Shown here: piece after piece, positions 1-6,313 of the stretch
How the letters are laid out: every line of letters begins with the position of its first letter
How positions within the stretch are numbered: position 1 is the stretch's first letter
NCBI GenBank assembly: GCA_029239415.1
Contig: JAQZAY010000067.1
Span: 1 to 14,604 of the forward strand
Reading direction: 5' to 3'
DNA length: 14,604 nt
From: Pseudomonas sp.
GTDB taxonomy: Bacteria; Pseudomonadota; Gammaproteobacteria; Pseudomonadales; Pseudomonadaceae
The notes under the pieces: model-generated
Database searches by the model: none
What the model was told of the DNA's origin: nothing
What the model saw: the letters and a program-made list of their open reading frames with translations, nothing else
Made by a program: the position numbers and the translations under genes

Positions 1-355
1 ACCACTCGATGAACGAGGCGGCGTAGGCGATCTCGCCCTTGGCTTCGGCCAGCGGCTTGCCCTGCTCGGTGGTCATCAGGCGAGCCAGGTCGTCCTGGTT
101 CTCGATCATCAGCTCGAACCAGCGGCGCAGCTTGTTCGAACGCTCCTTGGCGGTCAGCGCGCGCCAGGCCGGCAGGGCCTTGTCGGCGGCTTCAATGGCG
201 CGGCGGGTCTCGGTGGCGCCCATCTTCGGCACAGTGCCGATGACTTCACCGGTAGCCGGGTTGGTGACCTTGATGGTCTGACCGTTGTCCGCGTCCAGCC
301 ACTCACCGTTGACGAAGGCTTGCTGGCGGAACAACTGAGCGTCTTTAAGCTGCAT
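1..355 (-). CDS. gabD: Succinate-semialdehyde dehydrogenase GabD, N-terminal part (runs off the left edge)
   Basis: This NAD(P)-dependent aldehyde dehydrogenase oxidises succinate semialdehyde to succinate in the cytoplasm, the last step of GABA breakdown. About 118 N-terminal residues are visible, beginning MQLKDAQLFRQQAFVNGEWL. The conserved ALDH N-terminal signatures follow: VTNPATGEVIGTVP, then RRAIEAADKALPAWR, then LMTTEQGKPLAEAKGEI. The closeness to Pseudomonas GabD as I know it supports the gene name; the catalytic Cys and Glu lie outside the window. The start at 353-355 gives the usual GabD N-terminus. Only a weak purine-rich stretch (AAGGGAAG) precedes it. In Pseudomonas gabT normally follows gabD, which would lie beyond position 1. 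The upstream leader carries a TATAAT box and inverted repeats (see those entries), suggesting regulated expression. Other succinate or glutarate semialdehyde dehydrogenases are possible but less likely. Confidence 0.92.
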   Translation of the reverse strand, partial: MQLKDAQLFRQQAFVNGEWLDADNGQTIKVTNPATGEVIGTVPKMGATETRRAIEAADKALPAWRALTAKERSNKLRRWFELMIENQDDLARLMTTEQGKPLAEAKGEIAYAASFIEW

Positions 356-394
356 GTCGGCTTCCCTTAACAGCCCCGTGCCGGCACGGAGCGA

Positions 395-423
395 ATTATA
401 GATTGTTGAAAGTCACACACCGG
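395..423 (-). promoter_or_regulatory. Putative gabD promoter (perfect TATAAT -10, poor -35)
   Basis: The minus strand reads TATAAT at 395-400, about 40 bp upstream of the gabD start. At 17 bp spacing the -35 position (418-423) reads CCGGTG, which is far from TTGACA. A good -10 with no -35 suits an activator-dependent promoter, and an inverted repeat (424-438) abuts the -35 position. A 10-bp palindrome, GTGCCGGCAC at 379-388, lies in the transcribed leader. The promoter assignment is inferred from consensus matching only. Confidence 0.5.
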
Positions 424-459
424 GCTGAAGTGTTCAGCACCCGTTTGAAATCTCAAACG
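424..459. promoter_or_regulatory. Two perfect inverted repeats upstream of gabD (candidate operator)
   Basis: The plus strand has GCTGAA-N3-TTCAGC at 424-438 and CGTTTGA-N4-TCAAACG at 442-459, with only three bases between them. Both are perfect and both sit immediately upstream of the -35 position of the putative gabD promoter, where a transcription activator usually binds. The two half-site sequences differ, so two proteins, or one operator plus chance, are possible. No regulator gene lies next to them in the window. Confidence 0.5.
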
Positions 460-495
460 AATCCTAGGGTCTGCTGGGTTAAAGGACAATAGTCT

Positions 496-530
496 GTTCG
501 AAAAAAAGAACGAACGGTGCTGGGGGGCAC
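496..530 (-). terminator. Possible transcript end of the toxin gene (weak)
   Basis: Reading leftward, the minus strand has a short GTGC-N6-GCAC stem (517-530), then after about nine bases a run of seven T (501-507). The T run also lies inside GTTCG-N10-CGAAC (496-515). The stem is only 4 bp and not directly joined to the T run, so this is not a canonical terminator. It is listed because the position, just past the toxin reading frame and upstream of gabD, is where one is expected. Apart from this and the gabD control region, nothing else is seen in 356-554. Confidence 0.25.
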
Positions 531-554
531 TTGACGATCCCTGCATCGGCCCGA

Positions 555-743
555 TCACCTCCAGCGCCCTGGCTCCGGTACAGCCGGGAAAAACCGCTCC
601 ACCAGCGCTGGATCATTCACCCGCTCAGCCCAGGCGTCGCGATCGAACAGTTCACCCGTGCGCAGGTCGTACACCGGCTCGCCGATGGGCGCTTGCACTT
701 CGCGCAGCCTGACTTTGACGAAATGATAGGTTTCCCCGCGCAC
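555..743 (-). CDS. 62-codon in-frame continuation of the ADP-ribosyltransferase toxin after TAG (remnant, or small coupled gene)
   Basis: The frame begins with GTG directly after the toxin's TAG codon, in the same frame, and ends at TGA 555-557. It reads VRGETYHFVKVRLREV and continues for 46 more residues, including GEPVYDLRTGELF. About 73% of its third positions are G or C, as in neighbouring genes, so it looks like maintained coding sequence. The first 15 residues alternate polar and hydrophobic like a beta strand and would complete the ADP-ribosyltransferase fold, whose last strand otherwise seems missing. I therefore think it was the true C-terminus of the toxin, giving about 849 residues in all. 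The alternative is a separate coupled protein (immunity or chaperone), but no proper Shine-Dalgarno is visible, only AGG three bases before the GTG. No function can be assigned to it alone. Confidence 0.45.
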   Translation of the reverse strand: MRGETYHFVKVRLREVQAPIGEPVYDLRTGELFDRDAWAERVNDPALVERFFPAVPEPGRWR

Positions 744-3104
744 CTACCTGATCGATTCGATCCTGAAGTACCGTCCCGGGGTGAACAACACCTCTGCTTC
801 CACGCCATGCAGCGACAAGGGGGCTACCGGGACCCCGCTGCTCATACCCTTGACCACCAGTTCGTACACCACCGAGGTTTCGTCGAACAGGTTGGTGTAC
901 TGGCCTTGGCCAACCGCCTTGCGCGGTGCGACGAACGCACGCAGCACATAGGGGTTCTCGGTGAAGGAGGTGAGATCGGTGCTTACCAGCACATCGCCCG
1001 CACCGAGCTCGCCATTGCGGTAGCGCACGCCTCCGGTCAGACGATAATTGCTGCCCCCGCGCCAAAGCCGGACCGCCGGGCTGCGCGGCAGTTTCTCCAG
1101 CGAGTCGAACAGCGTTCGCAAGTAAGCGTGCAGGTCGCCGTCACCGGCACTGATGCCCAGCGCCACCCCGTGGCGGAACAAGGCATTCACCGGCACCAGT
1201 GCATCGCTGTACAGCTGGACAAGCTCATTGTGCAGGCGGTTACCCTGGCGATAGGTATACGACCGGTGTCCATCGACTTCGACATAACGGTAGCCGTGAG
1301 CGTCGAGCAGCGGCTGGGCGCCGTCAGCGAGAGTGGGCAGGCCAGACTGTTGCAGCACTGTCCATTGGCGCTCCAGCACCAAGGCGGACAACTCCTGGCG
1401 CAAGACTTCGTTGTCTTGCATGTACAGGTCCCAGAACGGCGAAACCACCAGATCGAGCCCTGGGGTGACGACGCCAGACGGCGCAGTGACATCCATGAGC
1501 TGCCATCGGCCGTCCTCGACGACGCGCACCGGCACCGTGGGCAGGAAAGCGAAAGGGTCTTCGTCGTCCACCACCAGCCAGTGCCGGGTTTCCGGGCTGT
1601 AGCGCACCCGCAGGGTGAGGTCGCGCATCTCGATCCAGGTGGCTCCGTCGTCCGTCACGCTGATACCGCGCAGGAGCCCGCGCCCGCTATGGGGGGGCGG
1701 AAGAATCTCGTTTCCATCCAGGTCTGACAGCTCGTCGCCCTGACCGTCGACCGGTGTCCATAGTCCGGGATTCGCGAGGCGCTCATGGGGAGGCGCTCGG
1801 TACAGCAACGCCTTGGCGCCCAGCCCCACGTCGATGATGCTGAACACCACTACCGCCGCATCCGCGATCATGGAAAGCAGTGCCCCTCGGTGCTGTGCGG
1901 CCGACCTCGCGTCCCTCGCTGCCTGGATGTCCAGCACCAATCGCGTGATACCGGCCCCCAGCACGGCAAGGCCGAGGGGCCAGGCGAGCGGTGCAACGCC
2001 GGCGAAGACCTGCAAGAAGGCGCCCAGATACCCCCGCCAGAGCGCGCGGCGCAGCTCGGTATTGGTCACCAGCACGGCGTTCTGCGCAACGTTGTCGGCC
2101 TTGGCCCAGTCCTTGAGCGTGAGGAACAGGTCCCGGGTCAGCAGCATGCCCGTACCGAACGGCCAGCGGGGTGCCTGGGCGCTGCCGCTGCGCTGGCGCA
2201 GGACCGCCAGCTTGTCCTGCAGCTCCTCGGTCGAGTTCCGCGGGTCGCCCCGGTGCAATGCCTTCACCCATTCCAGGGCAGTGGCTGATGCCAATTGCTC
2301 GTGAATCCAGCCCAGCAGGGCCTGATGACTGGCAAACCCCTTGAGCGGGTAGAGCGCGGTCGGGGTGTAGAGCACCAGGCGCCCGTCGCCCGCCTCCAGC
2401 AGCAGCAGATGCGCGTGAGCGTCCAAGGCAAACTGTCGGATACTGAAAATACCAGGAACGATATCTGCCTGGAGGGCCGCCAGTGTTACCAGGCGCAAGG
2501 GATCGAGCCCCAGGTACTGGCGCAGATGCAGGCGGTCGAGCGCCGTCAACGCTCCCCGTTCGAGCGCGTCGTCGATATCGGCGAGCAGGCGGACCTTGGC
2601 CAGCGCCACGAAATCGTTGCCCTGCTCGTTCCAGAATCGTTCCGTGCGCTGCCGGACGACCCCCGCGAAGTCCATCGCCCAGAAGTCGTCCATGACCTTC
2701 TGCGCATCCAGCTCGACCTCATTGTGCTCGCCGTACTGGCGAGCGCCGGGGCCCTGGTTATAGAACCCGGCATAGACCGGCAAGACATCAGGTGCTTGCT
2801 GGAAGCCGCCGTCGAAGCGCTGAATCAGCAGTTCGGTGAAGGTCACCGAGCGCTGGGGTGGCCCGGAATGTCGCCAGCCGGTAAAGCTTGGCGCGCCGAC
2901 CGCCGTGTCGAACACGTTCCACCAGACTTGGTCGGGGTCCAGGTGCAGACCGGTGTGTTGCAACAGGTAACCTGCGGCGGTCTTGCGCGCGATGGCGTAG
3001 ACGTCGGGCCAGCCCTTCAGGTACGACCGGGCCCTGTCGAGCACGGCGCGCGCCTCGCCGAGCGAGCCGAGACTGCGTTCCAGGTGTTCAAGGTCAACTG
3101 CCAT
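744..3104 (-). CDS. Large toxin-like protein with C-terminal mono-ADP-ribosyltransferase domain (dermonecrotic-toxin-like N-terminal module)
   Basis: The predicted protein has 786 residues. The C-terminal part, from about residue 670, has the R-S-E signature of arginine-type mono-ADP-ribosyltransferases: R682 in LWRGG, S713 in STDLTSFTENPYVLRAF, and E769-A-E771 in EAEVLFTPG. Such enzymes move ADP-ribose from NAD+ to a target protein. The N-terminal part (about 1-560) resembles the Pseudomonas dermonecrotic-toxin-like family (DUF6543). It has two hydrophobic segments, about 361-386 and 406-435, that could insert in a membrane. No Sec signal peptide is seen. The start at 3104 gives MAVDLEHLERSLG; an in-frame ATG at 3137 and the frame's upper limit at 3209 are alternatives, and none has a good ribosome site. 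TAG (744-746) stops translation right after FRIESIR, probably within the last part of the transferase fold, and the frame then stays open to 555. No immunity or secretion gene is adjacent; a eukaryotic target is my inference. Confidence 0.8.
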   Translation of the reverse strand: MAVDLEHLERSLGSLGEARAVLDRARSYLKGWPDVYAIARKTAAGYLLQHTGLHLDPDQVWWNVFDTAVGAPSFTGWRHSGPPQRSVTFTELLIQRFDGGFQQAPDVLPVYAGFYNQGPGARQYGEHNEVELDAQKVMDDFWAMDFAGVVRQRTERFWNEQGNDFVALAKVRLLADIDDALERGALTALDRLHLRQYLGLDPLRLVTLAALQADIVPGIFSIRQFALDAHAHLLLLEAGDGRLVLYTPTALYPLKGFASHQALLGWIHEQLASATALEWVKALHRGDPRNSTEELQDKLAVLRQRSGSAQAPRWPFGTGMLLTRDLFLTLKDWAKADNVAQNAVLVTNTELRRALWRGYLGAFLQVFAGVAPLAWPLGLAVLGAGITRLVLDIQAARDARSAAQHRGALLSMIADAAVVVFSIIDVGLGAKALLYRAPPHERLANPGLWTPVDGQGDELSDLDGNEILPPPHSGRGLLRGISVTDDGATWIEMRDLTLRVRYSPETRHWLVVDDEDPFAFLPTVPVRVVEDGRWQLMDVTAPSGVVTPGLDLVVSPFWDLYMQDNEVLRQELSALVLERQWTVLQQSGLPTLADGAQPLLDAHGYRYVEVDGHRSYTYRQGNRLHNELVQLYSDALVPVNALFRHGVALGISAGDGDLHAYLRTLFDSLEKLPRSPAVRLWRGGSNYRLTGGVRYRNGELGAGDVLVSTDLTSFTENPYVLRAFVAPRKAVGQGQYTNLFDETSVVYELVVKGMSSGVPVAPLSLHGVEAEVLFTPGRYFRIESIR

Positions 3105-3166
3105 CGTGAAGATCCGTTTCTGAAAATGGACCTCCATTGAGCGGCAGCGGGCTCGGCCGAGGGTGG

Positions 3167-3195
3167 TAGATAGACGCCACCCCCCGTGGCAAAAA
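3167..3195 (-). promoter_or_regulatory. Weak candidate promoter of the toxin gene with an inverted repeat in the spacer
   Basis: The minus strand has TATCTA (3167-3172) with TTTTTG 17 bp upstream (3190-3195). The spacer largely consists of the inverted repeat GCCAC-N5-GTGGC (3176-3190), which could bind a repressor. The -35 match is poor, so this is only a guess at where transcription starts; the leader to the 3104 start would be about 60 nt. Confidence 0.25.
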
Positions 3196-3214
3196 CACCT
3201 ACAGTTCAAGGCGA

Positions 3215-3243
3215 TGGACGATACCTTCCGAGATGGGTATCAT
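3215..3243 (+). promoter_or_regulatory. Putative sigma-70 promoter of the tRNA-Arg gene
   Basis: TGGACG (3215-3220) and TATCAT (3238-3243) are spaced by 17 bp, each matching the consensus at four or five of six positions. The bases after the -10 box (GCGCCCC) form a GC-rich discriminator, typical of stable-RNA promoters under stringent control. Transcription would begin a few bases before the mature tRNA 5' end at 3255. Confidence 0.6.
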
Positions 3244-3254
3244 TGCGCCCCATT

Positions 3255-3331
3255 GCACTCGTAGCTCAGCTGGATAGAGTACTGCCCTCCGAAGGCAGGG
3301 GTCGTGGGTTCGAATCCCGCCGAGTGCGCCA
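3255..3331 (+). tRNA. tRNA-Arg (anticodon CCG)
   Basis: A complete 77-nt cloverleaf. The acceptor arms GCACTCG (3255-3261) and CGAGTGC pair fully, followed by discriminator G and an encoded CCA (3329-3331). The D arm has AGCTCAGCTGGATAGAGT, the anticodon stem is CTGCC/GGCAG around the loop CTCCGAA, and the T arm is GTGGGTTCGAATCCCGC. The anticodon CCG reads CGG arginine codons. It has its own promoter and terminator, so it is probably transcribed alone. The toxin gene lies on its 5' side and points away from it. Confidence 0.97.
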
Positions 3332-3339
3332 TATCGATG

Positions 3340-3370
3340 AAAAAGCCCAGGCAGATGCCTGGGCTTTTTT
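3340..3370. terminator. Rho-independent terminator after tRNA-Arg (works in both directions)
   Basis: A nearly perfect hairpin, AAAAAGCCCAGGCA (3340-3353) against TGCCTGGGCTTTTT (3356-3369), is followed by T residues to 3371 on the plus strand. The A run on the other side gives a T run on the minus strand, so it can also end the transcript of the convergent dehydrogenase gene whose stop is at 3394. Confidence 0.88.
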
Positions 3371-3393
3371 TGTTTGCGATGTCCCGCCCCACG

Positions 3394-4140
3394 TCAACGC
3401 CCGCCCCCCATGTCGATGAAGGTCCCGGTCGCGTACGATGCCTGGTCCGAAAGCAACCACATGATCGCCGCGGCCACCTCTTCAGGCTGGCCGCCGCGAC
3501 CCATGGGAATACCCGGCTCCAGCTTGCTGACGCGATCGGGGTCGCCGCTCAACGCATGGAAGCCGGTGTGGATGTAGCCGGGACGCACGGCATTGACGCG
3601 CACGTCTTCGCCAGCGACCTCCTTCGATAACCCCACCGTGAAGGTATCCAGAGCGCCCTTGGATGCCGCGTAATCCACATATTCGGCCGGTGAACCCAGG
3701 CGCGCCGCCACCGACGAGACGTTGACGATACTGCCGCCCTGCCCGCCATGGCGGCGCGACATGCGCCGCAAGGCATGCTTGGCGCAGAGCATGGGGCCGA
3801 CGACATTGGTCTTCATCATCTTCAGCAGGCGAAATTCCGACATGTCCTCGACCCGGCTCTGCTGGGCGATGGTGCCTGCATTGTTGACCAGGGCGGTCAA
3901 GGAACCGAGCTCATGGTCGATGCGCTGGAACAGCTGCACGACCTCGTCCTCGACGCTGGCATCGGCGCGCACGGCGATGGCCTCGGCACCCAGCGCTCGG
4001 ACCTGCTCCAGCACCTGCTGGGCTGCGGCATCGTCGGCGTGGTAGTTGATGCAGATACGGTAGCCCTGGCGTGCCGCCAGCAGCGCAGTGGCGGCGCCGA
4101 TGCCCCGGCTGGCGCCGGTGATGAGGATGACCTTGTCCAT
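3394..4140 (-). CDS. Short-chain dehydrogenase/reductase (SDR family oxidoreductase)
   Basis: A 248-residue classical SDR, the usual length for the family. The nucleotide-binding motif TGASRGIG is at 8-15, NNAG at 86-89, and the structural Asn in TNVVG at 112. The catalytic set is Ser142 or Ser143 with Tyr157 and Lys161 (YAASK), and PG at 187-188 follows. The Arg inside the glycine motif is common in NADP(H)-preferring members, but the substrate cannot be told from sequence. A Shine-Dalgarno-like GGGGAAG precedes the ATG at 4138-4140. It is divergent from the CBS-domain gene and ends at the terminator shared with tRNA-Arg. The inverted repeat at 4149-4170, just upstream of its ribosome site, may regulate it. 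Confidence 0.9.
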   Translation of the reverse strand: MDKVILITGASRGIGAATALLAARQGYRICINYHADDAAAQQVLEQVRALGAEAIAVRADASVEDEVVQLFQRIDHELGSLTALVNNAGTIAQQSRVEDMSEFRLLKMMKTNVVGPMLCAKHALRRMSRRHGGQGGSIVNVSSVAARLGSPAEYVDYAASKGALDTFTVGLSKEVAGEDVRVNAVRPGYIHTGFHALSGDPDRVSKLEPGIPMGRGGQPEEVAAAIMWLLSDQASYATGTFIDMGGGR

Positions 4141-4148
4141 CGACTTCC

Positions 4149-4170
4149 CCTTGCAAGAGAGGGTGCAAGG
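4149..4170. promoter_or_regulatory. Inverted repeat CCTTGCA-N8-TGCAAGG upstream of the SDR gene
   Basis: Perfect 7-bp arms (4149-4155 and 4164-4170) lie 8 bp upstream of the SDR start codon, overlapping its ribosome site region. It could be an operator or an mRNA hairpin that masks translation initiation. The rest of the gap to the CBS gene (4171-4311) shows no promoter I trust. Confidence 0.4.
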
Positions 4171-4311
4171 CTACCATGGACACCGCGGGTATAGGCTTGA
4201 TGACGTTTTTCAATCGCCTCGATGCCGCTTTCGATCTTGCCGAGCCGCTGCCCTTGCACGATTCTGTATGCATGTGCCGTTACCCCGCACCCATCGCTTG
4301 CAGAGGCCCGT

Positions 4312-4749
4312 ATGAAGAACGTGGAAGAGTTGCTCAAGACCAAGTCCCAGCACCATGAGGTGTATACCATCGGCCCGGACGACTCGGTGCTCGATGCGCT
4401 CAGGTTGCTGGCGCAGGTGAATGTCGGTGCCCTGCCGGTGATCGAGGATGGTCAGGTGGTCGGGATCGTCAGTGAGCGCGACTATGCGCGCAAGCTGGTG
4501 CTCAAGGGCCGTTCGTCCGCCGCGACACCCGTGCGCGAGATCATGAGCGCGCCGGTGATCACGGTCGAGCCCAAGCACAATCTCGAATACTGCATGAGCC
4601 TGATGACCAACCGCCACCTGCGCCACTTGCCGGTGGTGAGCAACGGCGAGCTGATCGGCTTGTTGTCGATCGGAGACCTGGTCAAGGAAACCATCGCCGA
4701 GCAGGCCAACCTGATCCTGCAGCTGGAGCAGTACATCCGCGGCGAGTGA
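4312..4749 (+). CDS. CBS-domain protein (tandem CBS pair)
   Basis: A 145-residue soluble protein made almost wholly of two CBS repeats, about residues 12-65 and 77-130. Typical elements are VGALPVIEDGQVVGIVSERDYAR in the first repeat and HLRHLPVVSNGELIGLLSIGDLV in the second. CBS pairs bind adenine nucleotides such as AMP or ATP and act as energy or redox sensors. This size without an effector domain resembles stand-alone CBS proteins of proteobacteria, whose partners are mostly unknown. The start at 4312 is chosen because AGAGG lies nine bases upstream and the longer frame to 4222 adds no conserved sequence. Its TGA (4747-4749) directly abuts the stop of the convergent membrane-protein gene. 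Confidence 0.9.
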   Translation: MKNVEELLKTKSQHHEVYTIGPDDSVLDALRLLAQVNVGALPVIEDGQVVGIVSERDYARKLVLKGRSSAATPVREIMSAPVITVEPKHNLEYCMSLMTNRHLRHLPVVSNGELIGLLSIGDLVKETIAEQANLILQLEQYIRGE

Positions 4750-5388
4750 TCAATGGTACTGGCGCTCGAGCTCATCGAGCTGGTGGTCGAAGGTGCGCAA
4801 CCGCGCCGACCAGGTATAGACCAGCACTTCCAGGTCACGGTTGAGCACGGCGGTACCATGGCCGCCGCTTTGCTGTGAGTCGCCCAGGTCGAGCCGGTAA
4901 CGTTCGCGGGCCATGGCCGTGGCGACGTGGGACAGCTCACGGGCGTTGCCGACCCAGCGATGGTGATGGTCGTGGATCTTGCGGTCGAGTTCGCGGCACT
5001 GGCGCTTGAGGGCGTCCAGGCTCTGCTCCAGGGGGGTGCCCTGCAGCTCGCCCATGACCTCCTGGAACGTGCGCCCAGGTTGCCAGTAACTGCCCCAGAA
5101 ATACCGGTCGAACACCGTTTCGACCCGGCGCAGGGCAACCTTGGTGTTCCAGATCGCCACGAGCGTACGGCCCTGGACCACTTCGCGCCGGTTCAGGTGC
5201 AGCTGTTGCCAGGCTATCCAGGTCAGGACCGCCAACGACGCGGCCGCGACAAGCGCGGCGGCGGCGTAGAGAAACTGCAGCGCCTGGCCCAGCTGGTGGG
5301 TGTGCCGGATACCGTAGAAGTAGCCGGTGGTCAGGGTGCCCAGGATCGTCACGGCGCACCAGAACGCGGGTGCATAGGGATCTTTCAT
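4750..5388 (-). CDS. Hypothetical inner-membrane protein with two N-terminal TM segments
   Basis: The 212-residue protein begins MKDPYAPAFW. Two hydrophobic segments, about 9-27 and 36-57, form a hairpin in the inner membrane. About 150 hydrophilic, mostly helical residues follow and should be cytoplasmic; they include a His-rich DHHHRWVGN and many Arg/Glu pairs. I do not recognise a named domain. The start at 5388 has GGGGA upstream, whereas the longer frame (to 5511) begins inside the DUF2789 gene. It lies 68 bp downstream of that gene on the same strand and could be the last gene of a ybaK-DUF2789-membrane protein operon. Its stop abuts that of the CBS gene, with no room for a terminator between them. 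Confidence 0.8.
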   Translation of the reverse strand: MKDPYAPAFWCAVTILGTLTTGYFYGIRHTHQLGQALQFLYAAAALVAAASLAVLTWIAWQQLHLNRREVVQGRTLVAIWNTKVALRRVETVFDRYFWGSYWQPGRTFQEVMGELQGTPLEQSLDALKRQCRELDRKIHDHHHRWVGNARELSHVATAMARERYRLDLGDSQQSGGHGTAVLNRDLEVLVYTWSARLRTFDHQLDELERQYH

Positions 5389-5456
5389 TGCGCTATCCCC
5401 TTTGGTTTCCCTGAGCATAGCTGCGCCGAAATCACCCATCAGGTGCCGCTCGGCGA

Positions 5457-5699
5457 TTATTTTCTGGGACGCCTCAGTGCTTCGTTCAGTTCGTCGAACG
5501 GCACCGCCCAATCGGCGTCGTCAAGCACGGCCTCCTGAAGGAAAGACCGCTGGGCCTCGCTCCAGAAGGGCGCGTCCACCAGCTTGATCTCGTTCTTGAG
5601 CGGCGAGTGGCTGGTGATGAACTGGTCGATGCTGGTGGCATCGTCAGGCAGGCCCAGTTGCTTGAACAGGTCGGAAAACAGGTGTTTCGTTGGTTCCAT
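5457..5699 (-). CDS. DUF2789 family protein
   Basis: An 80-residue acidic protein, MEPTKHLFSDLFKQLGLPDD onward, with the family pattern SLKNEI-like linker, VDAPFWSEAQRSFLQEA and DDADWA near the C-terminus. DUF2789 proteins are small, soluble, of about this length and common in Pseudomonas; no function is established. GAGGAG precedes the ATG (5697-5699) at good distance. It sits 61 bp downstream of the YbaK-type gene and 68 bp upstream of the membrane-protein gene, all on the minus strand. I infer co-transcription from spacing only. Confidence 0.88.
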   Translation of the reverse strand: MEPTKHLFSDLFKQLGLPDDATSIDQFITSHSPLKNEIKLVDAPFWSEAQRSFLQEAVLDDADWAVPFDELNEALRRPRK

Positions 5700-5760
5700 G
5701 ATTCACTCCTCGGGCCAGGCGGGCGTCCACGACGCCGACCTGGCAGGTCGTTGACGATCA

Positions 5761-6219
5761 TCAGCAGAGCTCGCGCACTTCGGCGTGGGGTACCAGCTTC
5801 AGATACTGCTCCATGCTCATGTGGATCAGGTGATCATGATCACCCGCCTCGAGGTAGACATCACCTTGGCGGGTCAAGGTCGGGTCAAGGAGCATTTTTA
5901 TTTCATAGATTTCGCCAAGCGCCGGGATGGCGCCGCGCTCGCAGCCCTTGAACAGTTGTGGCAGGCCACTTTCGTGGGTCAGCTGCCAGGCGCCGGTCAT
6001 GCGCACCTTGCTCATGTCCAGATGGCGATTGGCCGGCAGCACGGCCATCAGGTAGTTGCCGCGCCGGTCGTCGAGCATCACCGACTTGGCAACCCGGTCG
6101 GCCGGTACCCCGGCCGTGCGCGCCGACTCAAGGCTGGTGGCCGAGTGTGGATGAGGAACGATGTCGTAGTCGCAGCGCGCCTGGTCCAGGCGCTGCTGCA
6201 GGTTGCTTGCGATTCGCAT
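5761..6219 (-). CDS. YbaK/EbsC (aminoacyl-tRNA deacylase) family protein
   Basis: A 152-residue stand-alone YbaK/ProRS-editing-type domain. Members remove wrongly attached amino acids from tRNA in the cytoplasm. Visible marks are IVPHPHSATSLESA (20-33), the conserved lysine K45 in RVAKSVML that is essential in studied members, YLMAVLPANRHLD, GAIPALG and DVYLEAGDHDHLIHMS. The substrate (Cys-, Ala- or other mischarged tRNA) cannot be decided from this. The start at 6219 is fixed by a strong GGAGGTG eight bases upstream; the longer frame to 6273 lies in the divergent promoter region. It is the first gene of a likely three-gene minus-strand unit and is divergent from the nfeD gene. Confidence 0.88.
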   Translation of the reverse strand: MRIASNLQQRLDQARCDYDIVPHPHSATSLESARTAGVPADRVAKSVMLDDRRGNYLMAVLPANRHLDMSKVRMTGAWQLTHESGLPQLFKGCERGAIPALGEIYEIKMLLDPTLTRQGDVYLEAGDHDHLIHMSMEQYLKLVPHAEVRELC

Positions 6220-6246
6220 GATGCACCTCCAGTTTGCCCCCTCATC

Positions 6247-6283
6247 AAGTTTAGGTCGTTTGTGGCGCTGCACGGCTAAACTT
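6247..6283. promoter_or_regulatory. Mirror-image AAGTTTAG/CTAAACTT in the ybaK-nfeD divergent promoter region
   Basis: AAGTTTAG (6247-6254) and CTAAACTT (6276-6283) are exact inverted 8-mers separated by 21 bp. Each contains TAAACT pointing outward, which resembles a -10 box at a suitable distance from its own gene (ybaK on the left, nfeD on the right). The pair may therefore be two divergent -10 elements or the two half-sites of one operator. No convincing -35 boxes accompany them. Confidence 0.4.
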
Positions 6284-6313
6284 CAGGGACAGCCTACTGA
6301 CCGGTACCCCAAG

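Noticed and set aside
531..1727. Open frame of 398 codons on the plus strand opposite the toxin's C-terminal half
   Set aside because: Composition is low-complexity in His, Gln and Arg as expected for the reverse of a GC-rich gene; no ribosome site or domain, and the minus strand has the transferase motifs.
2295..3140. Open frame of 281 codons on the plus strand opposite the toxin's N-terminal part
   Set aside because: Antisense shadow of the toxin gene with no family features.
3309..3331. tRNA-Arg 3' end as an attachment site of an integrated island
   Set aside because: No second copy of the tRNA 3' end and no integrase is seen, and the accessory gene lies on the 5' side.
4198..4214. Possible Anr/Fnr box (TTGAT...TTCAA) upstream of the CBS gene
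   Set aside because: The half-sites are seven bases apart rather than four and the right half does not match ATCAA.
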